Source: Acidobacteriota bacterium (lineage in GTDB: Bacteria; Acidobacteriota; Blastocatellia; Pyrinomonadales; Pyrinomonadaceae). Taken from it: a DNA stretch of 64,000 bases. The DNA is taken from contig JAOAPX010000073.1 of assembly GCA_025463125.1 (NCBI GenBank), positions 1 to 64,000 of the forward strand. The letters are read 5' to 3'. Position numbers and translations under genes: made by a program. The notes under the pieces are model-generated. The model saw nothing but the letters and a program-made list of their open reading frames with translations. It had not been told where the DNA came from and did no database searches. This document shows, piece after piece, positions 17,408 through 26,213 of the stretch. Each line of letters begins with the position of its first letter. Within the stretch, counting starts at the first letter, position 1.

Positions 17408-18550
17408 ATGAAAGAAGAAAAAAAGCCCGAACAGGAAAAAACGGCGGAAAACCTTTTCGCGAGACGTGTTTTAATCGCGGGCGGAATCGGGCTGCTGCTT
17501 CTTTTGATTGCCGGTCTTGTTTTTTACGCGATAGAAGTTATTCTTCTTCTTTTCGGCGCGATTTTGCTGGCGATTTTTCTGCACGGGCTGGCAAATATTT
17601 CGCGCCGTTACTTGCGTATCGGCGAAGGTTATTCGGTTCTGCTCGTTTCGGTAATCCTGCTTGGAGTGCTGGTTACAAGCGGCTGGATGCTCGCGCCGAG
17701 CATCGCCGATCAAGTTACAAATCTTCGTTATCAATTGCCGCAGGCGGCGGCGGATGTCAGCCGGTATCTTTCAAACTACAGTTGGGGAAATTTAATTCTC
17801 GAGCAAATGCCGAGCAGCGCCGAGGTTGTCGAAAAAGTCAACAATTCGAATATGTTGTCGCGCGTCGGCGGATTTTTTTCGTCAACCGCTGCAATTTTGA
17901 CTAATATCGCGCTGATGATTTTGCTGGCGATTTATCTGGCGAGCGAGCCGAAAACTTATATAAAAGGTTTCGCAAAGCTTTTTCCGCAGCAAAACCGCAA
18001 GCGCGTGCGCGAGATTTTGTATGAAATCGGCGAAACTTTAAGCTGGTGGCTGATCGGAAAAGGCGCTTCGATGATTTTTATAGGGCTTTTGACGTGGGTC
18101 GGGCTTTCTTTTATAGGCGTTCCGCTTGCTCTTTCGCTCGGTTTGATTGCCGGTCTTTTATCGTTTATTCCTAATTTCGGACCGATCTTGTCTGCAGTTC
18201 CCGCCATTCTTCTGGCTTTTATCGACAGCCCGATCAGCGCATTGTACGTTTTGGGTTTATACGTCGGCGTGCAGCTTATCGAATCGAATCTGGTGACGCC
18301 GATGATCGAGCGGGAAACGGTCGAACTGCCGCCGGTTTTAACGATCGTTTCGCAGCTGGCGCTGGCTATTCTGTTCGGCGCCCCCGGCTTGATTCTGGCA
18401 ACGCCGATTCTAGCCGTCGTCATGGTGCTCGTTCAGACTCTCTATATTCAGGATGTTTTAGGCGATAAAACGGAAAACCTGCCCGAAGATAACGAGTCGA
18501 ACGCTGATAATCAGCAAAGCGGTCCGATTACGACGGTTTTTGATAAATAA
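17408..18550 (+). CDS. AI-2E family transporter (PerM-like)
   Basis: Polytopic membrane protein of the AI-2 exporter/PerM superfamily, with about seven to eight hydrophobic segments. The first pair spans residues 25-75 (LLLLIAGLVFYAIEVILLLFG). A soluble middle region covers about 95-165. The C-terminal pore half contains the family signature FIPNFGPILSAVPAI and IESNLVTPMI. The ORF opens at a TTG at 17393, but the ATG at 17408 (MKEEKKPEQ) is the more usual start. The transported substrate is unknown; family members include AI-2, Na+/H+ and other exporters. A short charged tail follows the last helix. Confidence 0.88.
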   Translation: MKEEKKPEQEKTAENLFARRVLIAGGIGLLLLLIAGLVFYAIEVILLLFGAILLAIFLHGLANISRRYLRIGEGYSVLLVSVILLGVLVTSGWMLAPSIADQVTNLRYQLPQAAADVSRYLSNYSWGNLILEQMPSSAEVVEKVNNSNMLSRVGGFFSSTAAILTNIALMILLAIYLASEPKTYIKGFAKLFPQQNRKRVREILYEIGETLSWWLIGKGASMIFIGLLTWVGLSFIGVPLALSLGLIAGLLSFIPNFGPILSAVPAILLAFIDSPISALYVLGLYVGVQLIESNLVTPMIERETVELPPVLTIVSQLALAILFGAPGLILATPILAVVMVLVQTLYIQDVLGDKTENLPEDNESNADNQQSGPITTVFDK

Positions 18551-18630
18551 CTTTTTTTGGAAAATCCGGATTTTTCAATTTCGGGTAATCCGATCTTGTT
18601 GCGGAATTTTCTGCGCTTTAATTTATAAAT

Positions 18631-19947
18631 ATGATTGCACGCTATACTTTGCCCGAAATGGGCGCTATTTGGTCACAGGAAAACAAGTTTCAGAAATGGC
18701 TCGACGTAGAAATCGCCGTTTGCGAAGTTCACGCCGAAGACGGAATTATTCCGCCGGACGCGCTCGAAGAAATTAAAACGAAAGCCGCTTTTACGGTCGA
18801 ACGAATCAACGAAATCGAGAAAACAACGGATCACGACGTAATCGCTTTCACGACGAATCTAGCCGAAAACATCGGCGAAGCGGCGCGTTTCGTTCATTAC
18901 GGCTTAACTTCCTCGGACGTTGTCGATACGGCAAACGCGCTTTTGTTAAAAGAATCGTGCGACGTTCTGCTGCCGAAAATCGACGCGCTTCTGGACGTTC
19001 TAAAACGCCGCGCATACGAATTTAAAGACACGCCGCAAATCGGCAGAACGCACGGAATCCACGCCGAACCGACAAGTTTCGGCTTGACGTGGGCTTTGTG
19101 GTATTCGGAATTCAAGCGCAATAAAGAGCGTTTGCTAAGAGCTAAAGAAACAATTTCGGTCGGTAAAATCTCGGGCGCCGTCGGCGCGTTCGCGCATCTC
19201 GCGCCGGACGTCGAGGAAAGAGTTTGCGAAAAACTCGGAATCAAAGCGGCGGACGTGTCTACGCAGGTAATTCAGAGAGATCGTTACGCCGAATATCTCT
19301 GCACGCTTGCGATCATCGCTTCGAGCCTTGAGAAAATCGCGCTCCAGGTTCGCCACTGGCAGCGCACGGAAGTTCGCGAAGCGCAGGAAAAATTCAAAAC
19401 CGGGCAGAAAGGATCGAGCGCGATGCCGCACAAGCGCAACCCGATTTTGTCGGAAAGAATCTGCGGGATGGCGCGAACGGTGCGCGCCAATTCGATTGTC
19501 GGGCTTGAAAACATCGCTTTGTGGCACGAGCGCGATATTTCGCACTCGTCAGCCGAGCGCATCGTTCTGCCCGATTCGGCGGCGACGCTCGATTACATTT
19601 TGGCGAAAACCGCTTCGCTTCTCGACAGTCTCGTCGTTTACCCGGAAAATATGCTGAAAAACCTGAACGCGACGCGCGGGCTCGTATTCAGCGGGCAATT
19701 GCTGCTCGCTTTAACGCAAAAAGGCGTTTCGCGCGAAGACGCTTACGTCTTCACGCAGCGCAACGCGATGAAAGTCTGGGACGAAGGCGGCGATTACAAA
19801 GAATTGCTGCTCGAAGACGCGGACGTCAGCGCAAAATTGTCGGCGGAAGAAATCGAAAAAGTTTTCGACGTGCGGCATTACCTGCGAAACGTAGATAAAG
19901 TTTTCGCCAGAGTTTTCGGCGAAAATAAAAAAGGGCAGTCTAACTAG
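18631..19947 (+). CDS. purB: Adenylosuccinate lyase
   Basis: PurB cleaves SAICAR to AICAR and adenylosuccinate to AMP, acting twice in purine synthesis. The fumarase-superfamily signature GSSAMPHKRNP lies near residues 262-272. The catalytic regions TTDHDVIAF and GLTSSDVVDTAN (residues about 68-95) and the TH pair in IGRTHGIHAEPT are intact. Its length of 438 aa is typical. It precedes purS and purQ, but with an intervening opposite-strand gene and a terminator, so it is not in one transcript with them. Its stop codon lies in the loop of the following terminator. Confidence 0.97.
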   Translation: MIARYTLPEMGAIWSQENKFQKWLDVEIAVCEVHAEDGIIPPDALEEIKTKAAFTVERINEIEKTTDHDVIAFTTNLAENIGEAARFVHYGLTSSDVVDTANALLLKESCDVLLPKIDALLDVLKRRAYEFKDTPQIGRTHGIHAEPTSFGLTWALWYSEFKRNKERLLRAKETISVGKISGAVGAFAHLAPDVEERVCEKLGIKAADVSTQVIQRDRYAEYLCTLAIIASSLEKIALQVRHWQRTEVREAQEKFKTGQKGSSAMPHKRNPILSERICGMARTVRANSIVGLENIALWHERDISHSSAERIVLPDSAATLDYILAKTASLLDSLVVYPENMLKNLNATRGLVFSGQLLLALTQKGVSREDAYVFTQRNAMKVWDEGGDYKELLLEDADVSAKLSAEEIEKVFDVRHYLRNVDKVFARVFGENKKGQSN

Positions 19948-19965
19948 ACCTGCCCTTTTCTTTGT
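19929..19965. terminator. Terminator overlapping the purB stop codon
   Basis: AAAAGGGCAG (19929-19938) pairs with CTGCCCTTTT (19950-19959), followed by CTTTG. The last codons and TAG of purB are in the left arm and loop. The A-tract on the left lets it also serve the convergent DUF4870 gene. Confidence 0.85.
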
Positions 19966-19980
19966 AAAATTAAAAACGGG

Positions 19981-20394
19981 TTAATTTGAATATCGGTCCG
20001 CTAAATTGCCGATAACCGGAATTTTGTATATTTCGCCGTTGTAAGCTTTGATTGCCGCTAAAATCATAAATACGAACATGCCGAGAAAGGCGAGTAATAA
20101 AACGAAGTAAAGCAGCATGGCGATAATCGAGAAAATCGGAACGCCGATGACCGCATCAATGGCGACTCCGATTCCGGCTAAAACGAAATAAACAAACAAT
20201 ACAATTATCGGAAGGACGGATAAAAGGATCGATTGAAAAGCGTGAAATCGCGAAAGCTTGTTGGTTTTGTCTGAAGCGACGACAATGATACTGTAAATTA
20301 AGCCTAAAAAGCAGACCAGGTTGCCGATATAACAGATAAGCGCGCCGACATTAGCATCGAGTCCGAGAGCGGTTTTACCGGTAGTATTTTGCAT
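19981..20394 (-). CDS. DUF4870 domain membrane protein
   Basis: A 137-aa protein with three to four membrane helices of the DUF4870/Tic20-like family. Recognisable pieces are the N-terminal LGLDANVGALICYIGNLVC, the loop KTNKLSRFHAFQSIL (the conserved RFHA-Q element between helices) and the closing AYNGEIYKIPVIGNLAD. Function is not known; family members are small inner-membrane proteins. It is convergent with purB and monocistronic. Confidence 0.85.
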   Translation of the reverse strand: MQNTTGKTALGLDANVGALICYIGNLVCFLGLIYSIIVVASDKTNKLSRFHAFQSILLSVLPIIVLFVYFVLAGIGVAIDAVIGVPIFSIIAMLLYFVLLLAFLGMFVFMILAAIKAYNGEIYKIPVIGNLADRYSN

Positions 20395-20546
20395 AATTTT
20401 TTTTTAAGATTCTCCTAAGGGGTTGTATTTGAAAAATTGCAGACCGCTAAATGAAATTAGCGAGGAGTGTAACATAAGACGTTGCGTATTTCCGCTATTT
20501 GCGTAAAAATCTGTAATTTATTTTATTTGAAATAATTTATAATAAT

Positions 20547-20789
20547 ATGAAAGCTAAAATTTATGTCACGTTAAAGCCGAGCGTTCTCGATCCGCAGGGC
20601 AAGGCGATTCATCATTCGGTCGAGCTTCTCGGATTTGAGCAGATTCAGGATATACGTCAGGGAAAATACTTTGAAATTGCCCTGGATTCGCAGATGTCCG
20701 AAACAGAGGCGCAGGAAACGGCTGAGAAAATCGCTAGAAACGTTTTGGCGAATCCGGTCATCGAAGATTACAGGGTTGAAATAGTTTAA
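20547..20789 (+). CDS. purS: Phosphoribosylformylglycinamidine synthase subunit PurS
   Basis: Small dimeric subunit of the three-part FGAR amidotransferase (PurS, PurQ, PurL), which moves ammonia between the glutaminase and synthase parts. At 80 aa it is the normal size. The family pattern is clear: KIYVTLKPSVLDPQGKAIHHS, then LGFEQIQDIRQGKYFEI and the closing NPVIEDYRVEI. purQ lies 83 bp downstream on the same strand. purL is not in the window, so the operon is incomplete. Confidence 0.95.
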   Translation: MKAKIYVTLKPSVLDPQGKAIHHSVELLGFEQIQDIRQGKYFEIALDSQMSETEAQETAEKIARNVLANPVIEDYRVEIV

Positions 20790-20872
20790 TAATCGCGGAG
20801 GATAAATTGCGGGTGATGAATAAAATATCGTTCATAATTTATCGTTAATCGTTCACTTTTTTCACTTTTTTA

Positions 20873-21577
20873 ATGAATATGAAATTCGGAGTTGTTGTTT
20901 TTCCCGGGTCTAATTGCGACCACGACGCTTATCACGTCATTTCGAAACACGTCGGTCAACCGGTTGATTTCATCTGGCACAAGCAGACGGATCTGAGCAG
21001 TTATGACGCCATCATCATTCCCGGCGGTTTTTCTTACGGCGATTATCTGCGGGCGGGCGCGCTGGCGCAGTTTTCGCCCGTTATGCAGTCGGTCAAGGAA
21101 TTTGCCGCGCAGGGAAAATACGTTTTCGGTATCTGCAACGGTTTTCAGATTTTGTGCGAAGCCGGGCTTCTTCCGGGCGCGCTGATTCGCAATGAAAACC
21201 TTCATTTCGTCTGCAAACACATCAATATCAAGGTCGAGAATCCGAACACGCCGTTTACGACTGAATTAAGCGTAAATGAAGTGCTTTCGATTCCGATCGC
21301 GCACGCTGAAGGCAATTACGTGTGCGATGACGCGACATACAATTCGCTTGAGGAAAACAATCAGATTGTTTTTCGCTACTGCGACGCGAGCGGAGAAGTC
21401 ACGAGCGAAGCAAATCCAAACGGTTCGCGCGCGAACATCGCCGGAATCTGTAATTTCGGCGGAAACGTAATCGGAATGATGCCGCACCCGGAAAGAGCCT
21501 GTGAAGAACTTCTCGGCTCAAACGACGGGCGCGATATTTTTCGTTCGCTGACAAACGCGATTGCCAAAAGCGAGTAA
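20873..21577 (+). CDS. purQ: Phosphoribosylformylglycinamidine synthase subunit PurQ
   Basis: Class I glutamine amidotransferase subunit that supplies ammonia to FGAR amidotransferase. The nucleophile Cys is in [10 protein letters not shown] near residue 87 and the catalytic His/Glu in [10 protein letters not shown] near the C-terminus. [15 protein letters not shown] is the oxyanion and PurL-contact loop of the family. Start at the ATG at 20873, or two codons later at 20879 ([16 protein letters not shown]), which matches the family start better. A very long terminator-like inverted repeat follows directly. Confidence 0.96.
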   Translation: MNMKFGVVVFPGSNCDHDAYHVISKHVGQPVDFIWHKQTDLSSYDAIIIPGGFSYGDYLRAGALAQFSPVMQSVKEFAAQGKYVFGICNGFQILCEAGLLPGALIRNENLHFVCKHINIKVENPNTPFTTELSVNEVLSIPIAHAEGNYVCDDATYNSLEENNQIVFRYCDASGEVTSEANPNGSRANIAGICNFGGNVIGMMPHPERACEELLGSNDGRDIFRSLTNAIAKSE

Positions 21578-21585
21578 TAAATAAC

Positions 21586-21669
21586 AAAAAAGTCGGGAAC
21601 TTCTTAACAAACGTAAACAGGCAGGTTTTATGTCCTGAACGCGGTTGTTAAGAAGTTCCCGACTTTTTT
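21586..21669. terminator. 25-bp perfect inverted repeat after purQ, probable terminator
   Basis: The arms at 21586-21610 and 21645-21669 are exact complements, with an A-tract before and a T-tract after, around a 34-nt loop. It fits a bidirectional terminator between convergent purQ and the GHMP kinase gene. The stem is unusually long, and the loop contains a further small pairing (CAGG/CCTG), so a MITE-like origin is possible. Confidence 0.75.
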
Positions 21670-21772
21670 TATCTTCTTAAATAAACGAAATCCGGTATTT
21701 AATCTTTCTTTTGCCGGGAAATTTCCGTCTCCGCTCGCAAAGATTAATTACCGGTAACCGGATTGATTATTT

Positions 21773-22780
21773 TTATAATTCTTTAACGGTCAAGCCTTCG
21801 GGACAAATCTGCCAGTCTAAAATCTCGACCGCTTCTTCGCCCGCTAATGCGGCTTCGACAACCGGGCGTCGTCCTTCTTCGCAGAAAAACGCGATGCAGC
21901 CGCCGCCGCCCGCGCCGCAAACCTTCGCCCCGGCTGCTCCGTGAGCGTATGCGATTTCGATCAGCTCGTCCATCTTCGGCGTTGTAATATTCGGCGCCAG
22001 ACGCTTTCGATGCGGGTGCGCTTTATACAGAATTTCGCCGACCGCCGTCCAGTCGCTGTCGATAAGAGCGTCGCGCAAATTCAGAGACGAATCGCGGATG
22101 CCTTCGAAAATATCGAAAATCTCGCGGTCGCCGTCAATGTGGCGCTTGGTCATTTCCCAGTTGTTTGTGCCGGAATTGCGCGGCTCGCCCGTGTATATGA
22201 CGACGACGCGTTCCTGCAAGGTTTTCGTGTCGATGTCGAGCGCCTCGCGCTCCATTCCGTCGGGACGGAAATGAATCGTCGCCGCTCCGCCGTATTGAGC
22301 CGAATAGTAATCCTGAAACCCGGTCGGAACGCGAATCACCTGGCATTCGATATTAGCGGCAATCGGAATAAATTTTTCCGGCGCGTATCGATCGCCGACG
22401 AGTTTATTAAGAGCGCCGATGCAGGCGATATTCAGCGTCGAAGAACCGGCAAGACCGGCTCCGGCGGGCGCTTCGGATTCCGTTATCATATTAAAACCGG
22501 TTTCGGGCTTGAAAAAATAAACGAGTTTTGAGAGTAGTTCGAGCCGCGGCTCGTTTTTCAGCTCGCCGAAATTGTCGAGCGATGTTTCAAAGCTCACGCC
22601 GCGATCAATCGATTCGAGAATGATGCGATTGTCGGAACGCGTTTCGATGCGGCAGCGCGCCATTAAATTAACGGCGAAATTTACGGTCGCCGCGCCTTCG
22701 TGAAACAGGAATAGCGGCGGAATATCAATAGTTCCGCCCGCTAAATCAACTCTGGTCGGCGCGGATGATTCGATTATCAC
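21773..22780 (-). CDS. GHMP family sugar/isoprenoid kinase
   Basis: Small-molecule kinase of the GHMP (galactokinase, homoserine kinase, mevalonate kinase) fold, 335 aa. The N-terminal substrate motif is APTRVDLAGGTIDI. The ATP loop is EAPAGAGLAGSSTLNIA near residues 102-118. The third motif is GAAGAKVCGAGGGGCIAFF near 290. The N-terminal RVDLAGG pattern is closest to the heptose-7-phosphate (HddA-like) and related sugar kinases, so LPS-type heptose or another sugar is a reasonable guess. No heptose pathway genes are adjacent to confirm it. Confidence 0.85.
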   Translation of the reverse strand: MIIESSAPTRVDLAGGTIDIPPLFLFHEGAATVNFAVNLMARCRIETRSDNRIILESIDRGVSFETSLDNFGELKNEPRLELLSKLVYFFKPETGFNMITESEAPAGAGLAGSSTLNIACIGALNKLVGDRYAPEKFIPIAANIECQVIRVPTGFQDYYSAQYGGAATIHFRPDGMEREALDIDTKTLQERVVVIYTGEPRNSGTNNWEMTKRHIDGDREIFDIFEGIRDSSLNLRDALIDSDWTAVGEILYKAHPHRKRLAPNITTPKMDELIEIAYAHGAAGAKVCGAGGGGCIAFFCEEGRRPVVEAALAGEEAVEILDWQICPEGLTVKEL

Positions 22781-22877
22781 TTAAATTTTTCCTCTTGATT
22801 TTGGTATTTCAGAATAAATTGTCGAGTAGCGACTGAATATCTTAACGTAAGTTAAACGAAAATTAATAGCTGAGAAA

Positions 22878-23630
22878 TTATTTTTTCGCCGCCTGTGACG
22901 TTTCCGTCTGCGGTAATTGCTCTTCAGGCGTTTTTTCTTCGCGGTTCGGCGCGTTCGTCAAATGCAGGCGCTCGCCGATGTCGTACAGTTTTTCGTGCGC
23001 CACTTCTTCTACTTTATGAATTCTTTCTTCGATTTTATGAATCGTTTCCGGCGTTACATCTTCGATCTTTTCCGACAGCCAGTATCGCTCGACAACGAAG
23101 AATATGATGATGCCGATCAAAACGACAAAGAAAAGCGCGACTCCGATTTGTTTGAAATCGCCGACGATGCTGGAAATCGCGCCGCTGAAAAAATAGCCGA
23201 TGCTCGAAAGCATAAACGACCAGACTATGCAGCTGATAACATCGAGCACTAAAAAGCGCAGATAGCGCATTCTGCCGATGCCGTAAAACAAACACATCGC
23301 CGCTCGTATGCCGTAGATGTATTTGGAAATAATCAGCGCGAAATTGCCGAATTTTTCTATCAGGCGCTCGATACGCGGGCGAGCCATTTCATAGAAAGCG
23401 TAATCTTTGATTGTTTTCCGAAACATCCGCCCCATAAAATAAGCGATGTTATCGCCGACGATGCCGCCGAGCGTTCCGGCTAAAAAGACACGCCAAAAAC
23501 TGTATTTTCCGAAAAAATCGCCGTGAGCCATCGCGCCTGAAATCAAAAGCGTGATGTCGCCTTCGACCGTGCACAGCACGAATACGGCGTAAATGCCGTA
23601 TTGCTCGATTAGTTGGGAAAGATGTTCCAT
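22878..23630 (-). CDS. DedA family membrane protein
   Basis: DedA/VTT-domain membrane protein, 250 aa, of the family linked to polyprenyl-phosphate and phospholipid flipping. Visible family features are the acidic first motif (CTVEGDITLLISGAMA), the re-entrant GGIVGDNIAYFMGR and the later SKYIYGIRAAMCLFYGIGRM. Four to five membrane segments end near residue 190. The remaining 60 residues are a charged, heptad-like cytoplasmic tail (IHKIEERIHKVEEVAHEKLYDIGERL) that is longer than in simple DedA proteins and may form a coiled coil. It is divergent from the L,D-transpeptidase gene. Confidence 0.9.
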   Translation of the reverse strand: MEHLSQLIEQYGIYAVFVLCTVEGDITLLISGAMAHGDFFGKYSFWRVFLAGTLGGIVGDNIAYFMGRMFRKTIKDYAFYEMARPRIERLIEKFGNFALIISKYIYGIRAAMCLFYGIGRMRYLRFLVLDVISCIVWSFMLSSIGYFFSGAISSIVGDFKQIGVALFFVVLIGIIIFFVVERYWLSEKIEDVTPETIHKIEERIHKVEEVAHEKLYDIGERLHLTNAPNREEKTPEEQLPQTETSQAAKK

Positions 23631-23816
23631 AGAAAAACAGTATAATAAAAACTTTTCGTCTTTATCACACTTTCAAAAGATTAACTTTCTCGCGCCTGTT
23701 CGTCAAAGAAAAATATTATTGTTAAAAATGAGGCGCGCGCGCAAAATATATTTAATCGACACCGCTTTTCGGCAAAACCGATACAACTATTTTACCTGCT
23801 TAAGCGACAAATAGCC

Positions 23817-24806
23817 GTGATAATTGCTAATTTATTCAATATGATTTTACCCGGAAATAATAAGTATTTCGCCAATATATTGCTTTTTTTACTGCTTTCG
23901 TTCGCTTTTACCGGCACGATTTCGGCGCAATCCTACGTTCAGGATATGCGGCGCGATTCGGCGCGTTCGGATAAACTGACCGGCGGCGTAATCGAAAAAA
24001 CAGAGCTTGTCGCCGGCGACGGCAACGTGAAAATTACGATAAACGTTCCGGCGTTTCAAATGACGCTCTGGCAAAACGGAAAGGAAATAAAAACTTATCC
24101 GATCGGTATCGGGCTGAAAGATTATCCGATTTATATCGGTTTCAGGCAAGCGTCGGGCGTTATCTGGAACCCGGTTTGGATCCCGCCTTCGAGCGATTGG
24201 ATCGACGCTTCTTCGTCGGTCAAGCCCGGCGAGATTATTTTGCCGACCGATAAGCGAAACCCGCTCGGGAAAGTGAAGATTCCGCTCGGCTACGGCTACC
24301 TGATTCACCAGGCGAAAGGCGCGGGCGATCTGGGCAATCTGGTGTCTCACGGCTGCGTGCGCGTGATGCAGCGCGATTTATATGATTTAGCCGAGAAAAT
24401 CGTGCTGGCGCGCTCGCTTCCGGTTTCGCCGAAAGAAATCGCGCGGGCAAAGGCGACTAAAAAGACCTTAACGGCAGATTTAGACCCGATAATTCCGGTC
24501 GAGATTACTTACGACACATTGGTTGTCGAAGGCGGCAAGCTTTACATTTACCCGGACGTGTACGAACGCAAAACCAACACGCCCGAAAGGCTTCTCGCCG
24601 AGCTTAAATCAAGCGGCGTCGATACTTCGGAATTAACCGCCGCCGATGTGAAAAAGATGCTTGCGCGAGCCGTCGGAAAAACCAAATACGTCGTCAGCGC
24701 GGCGAATATCGAAGCCGGAAACGCTTCGGCAGGCGGTCAGGCGACGGCGGTTTTATCGCAAACAGGCGCGGCGCAAAACAACAAAACAAGAAAAGCCAGG
24801 CGTTAA
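23817..24806 (+). CDS. L,D-transpeptidase (YkuD/ErfK family)
   Basis: Periplasmic enzyme that forms 3-3 peptidoglycan cross-links or attaches proteins to diaminopimelate. A signal peptide (YFANILLFLLLSFAFTGTISAQ) is followed by a YkuD domain at about residues 70-200. It opens with VKITINVPAFQMTLWQNGKE and ends with the catalytic signature SHGCVRVMQRDLYDL, where the nucleophile Cys and preceding His are intact. The C-terminal 130 residues contain a Lys/Ala-rich region without a known domain. Two starts are possible: GTG at 23817 or ATG at 23841 (MILPGNNKY). It converges on another peptidoglycan enzyme. Confidence 0.92.
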   Translation: MIIANLFNMILPGNNKYFANILLFLLLSFAFTGTISAQSYVQDMRRDSARSDKLTGGVIEKTELVAGDGNVKITINVPAFQMTLWQNGKEIKTYPIGIGLKDYPIYIGFRQASGVIWNPVWIPPSSDWIDASSSVKPGEIILPTDKRNPLGKVKIPLGYGYLIHQAKGAGDLGNLVSHGCVRVMQRDLYDLAEKIVLARSLPVSPKEIARAKATKKTLTADLDPIIPVEITYDTLVVEGGKLYIYPDVYERKTNTPERLLAELKSSGVDTSELTAADVKKMLARAVGKTKYVVSAANIEAGNASAGGQATAVLSQTGAAQNNKTRKARR

Positions 24807-24868
24807 AATTTAAGCGTTAAAATTTAAGCCCTGAAATTTTTAGAGCGAAAACACGCGTTAACTAGAAA

Positions 24869-24922
24869 AAAGTGAGAGCGGCGAATATTGTAAATTTATT
24901 CGCCGCCGATCTCAGTTTTTTC
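24869..24922. terminator. Bidirectional terminator between ldt and M15 peptidase genes
   Basis: GCGGCGAATA and TATTCGCCGC-type arms, with extra flanking pairs, sit between an A-tract (AGAAAAAAG) and a T-tract (CAGTTTTTTC). The flanking genes converge here. Confidence 0.8.
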
Positions 24923-24984
24923 TACGTTTGATTTCGCTTATATTTCCCGGCTCTATTTTTGCCGGATATGTAAGATTCTTAAAA

Positions 24985-25935
24985 TTACTTAATTTCCACT
25001 GCCCGGTTCGGCACGTATTCCCAGTGCCACGGTTCGTAATAATACGGGTAAAAACCGAACTTTTCGGCGTTTTTAACAAGCCATTTGTAAGCGGGCGTTT
25101 CTACTTGCAGGGCGCGGTTCGAATCTTTTGTAATAGTCGGTTCGCCGCCGACATATATATCGAGCGCGCGACCGGTAAAATGCGGGCTGTTCACGGCAAG
25201 CCCGGCGCTGCCCGAATGCGGCGAAGCGCGGCGCAGTTTTTCCTGGTATTCGCGCGAACGGAACGAAGAAACTATTCGTAGAAATTTTTCTTCCGGCGCG
25301 AGTTCGCCGGTTTTCGTCGTTTTCAGGTTAAGCTCTTTTGCCGCCGCAGCGACCATTTTTCTATAAGCTTCGTAAGTTTCGCGCTCGACTCGCGTAAGTT
25401 CGGCGGCGCGCGACGGGTCGTAAAAATCGGCAATCGGAGCTGCTACCAAATCTCCGCCGGAAGGATAGCGGCTGCTTTTCAAACGCCGCGCCTGCCACCA
25501 CCCGACCATTTGCATAAGCGTTTCGCGATCGAGCCTGCCAGATGCGGGCAAGTCGAATTTTTGCTGCCAGGCGGAAATCGCCTGTGCGAACTCGGGCGTT
25601 TCCGCCTCGGCTTCGGTTCCGACCGTTTGCTGAATCAGCGGAACGTATAGATACCAGCCGCGCTGTTGTTTCGCGCCGAAAGTCCACGCGAGCGAATTTT
25701 TCAGCATCCGGTTTTCATTTGCCGCCGTTGCAAGGCTTGCCGGAAAAGATGAATTGGTTTTCTTTATAAAAGCGTTCGGAGCGGGCGTTTTCGGCGTGTC
25801 GGCTTCAGCGTTTTCTGTAAATTGGGAATTCGGAGCGCTTTGCCCGTAAATTTTGAGCTTTGTTAAAGTGAGAATTGATAAAACGGCGCCGAATGCCAAT
25901 ACGACGAATAATGAAAATAAATATCTCTTTTTCAT
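24985..25935 (-). CDS. M15 family D,D-carboxypeptidase with peptidoglycan-binding domain
   Basis: Envelope carboxypeptidase that trims stem peptides (VanY/DdcY-like). An N-terminal membrane or signal segment (YLFSLFVVLAFGAVLSILTL) is followed by a PG_binding_1-like helical domain (about residues 95-150, FAQAISAWQQKFDLPASGRLDRET). The zinc peptidase domain at about 200-316 has metal ligands in SPHFTGRALDIY (HxxxxxxD) and YEPWHWEYVP (ExxHxE-like). SSFRSREYQEKL is the substrate loop. It converges on an L,D-transpeptidase; both act on the donor peptide. Confidence 0.9.
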   Translation of the reverse strand: MKKRYLFSLFVVLAFGAVLSILTLTKLKIYGQSAPNSQFTENAEADTPKTPAPNAFIKKTNSSFPASLATAANENRMLKNSLAWTFGAKQQRGWYLYVPLIQQTVGTEAEAETPEFAQAISAWQQKFDLPASGRLDRETLMQMVGWWQARRLKSSRYPSGGDLVAAPIADFYDPSRAAELTRVERETYEAYRKMVAAAAKELNLKTTKTGELAPEEKFLRIVSSFRSREYQEKLRRASPHSGSAGLAVNSPHFTGRALDIYVGGEPTITKDSNRALQVETPAYKWLVKNAEKFGFYPYYYEPWHWEYVPNRAVEIK

Positions 25936-26007
25936 GATTTTTTTAAAAATTGAATGAACCAGAAGGTGTTTGAACGGAAATTACGTGATTATTTTTAAGA
26001 TGTTCAA

Positions 26008-26025
26008 AACCCGAAAGGGTTTGCT
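26008..26025. repeat. Small hairpin upstream of the ROK gene
   Basis: AAACCC, a GAAA tetraloop and GGGTTT form a compact hairpin in the 278-bp divergent region between the M15 peptidase gene and the ROK gene. Its role is unknown. Apart from this and the promoter below, nothing else is recognised in the region. Confidence 0.35.
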
Positions 26026-26141
26026 TTTATATTTTCTGCGTTCTTTCTCATAATAACTGTATCTCTATATCTTATTTCGCTTTTTCAGATAAGCGGCGGC
26101 GATTCTTGAAATAATTTCCAAAGCCCTTTGAAACCCTCTAT

Positions 26142-26170
26142 TTGACACTTTTCCGGCTAGTGTCTAAAAT
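26142..26170 (+). promoter_or_regulatory. Sigma-70 promoter of the ROK gene with overlapping palindrome
   Basis: TTGACA (26142-26147), a 17-nt spacer and TAAAAT (26165-26170) form a near-consensus promoter 44 nt before the ROK start. GACAC (26144-26148) and GTGTC (26160-26164) are an inverted repeat that spans from the -35 to the edge of the -10, the usual place for a repressor operator. The operator role is inferred. Confidence 0.65.
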
Positions 26171-26213
26171 CTCGTTAGTTTACAGCAAAAGTTTAACAAT
26201 TGAGGACTTTTAA

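Noticed and set aside
21941-22531. 196-aa ORF antisense to the GHMP kinase gene
   Set aside because: Shadow frame: the kinase motifs on the other strand are intact and the ORF has no recognisable domain.
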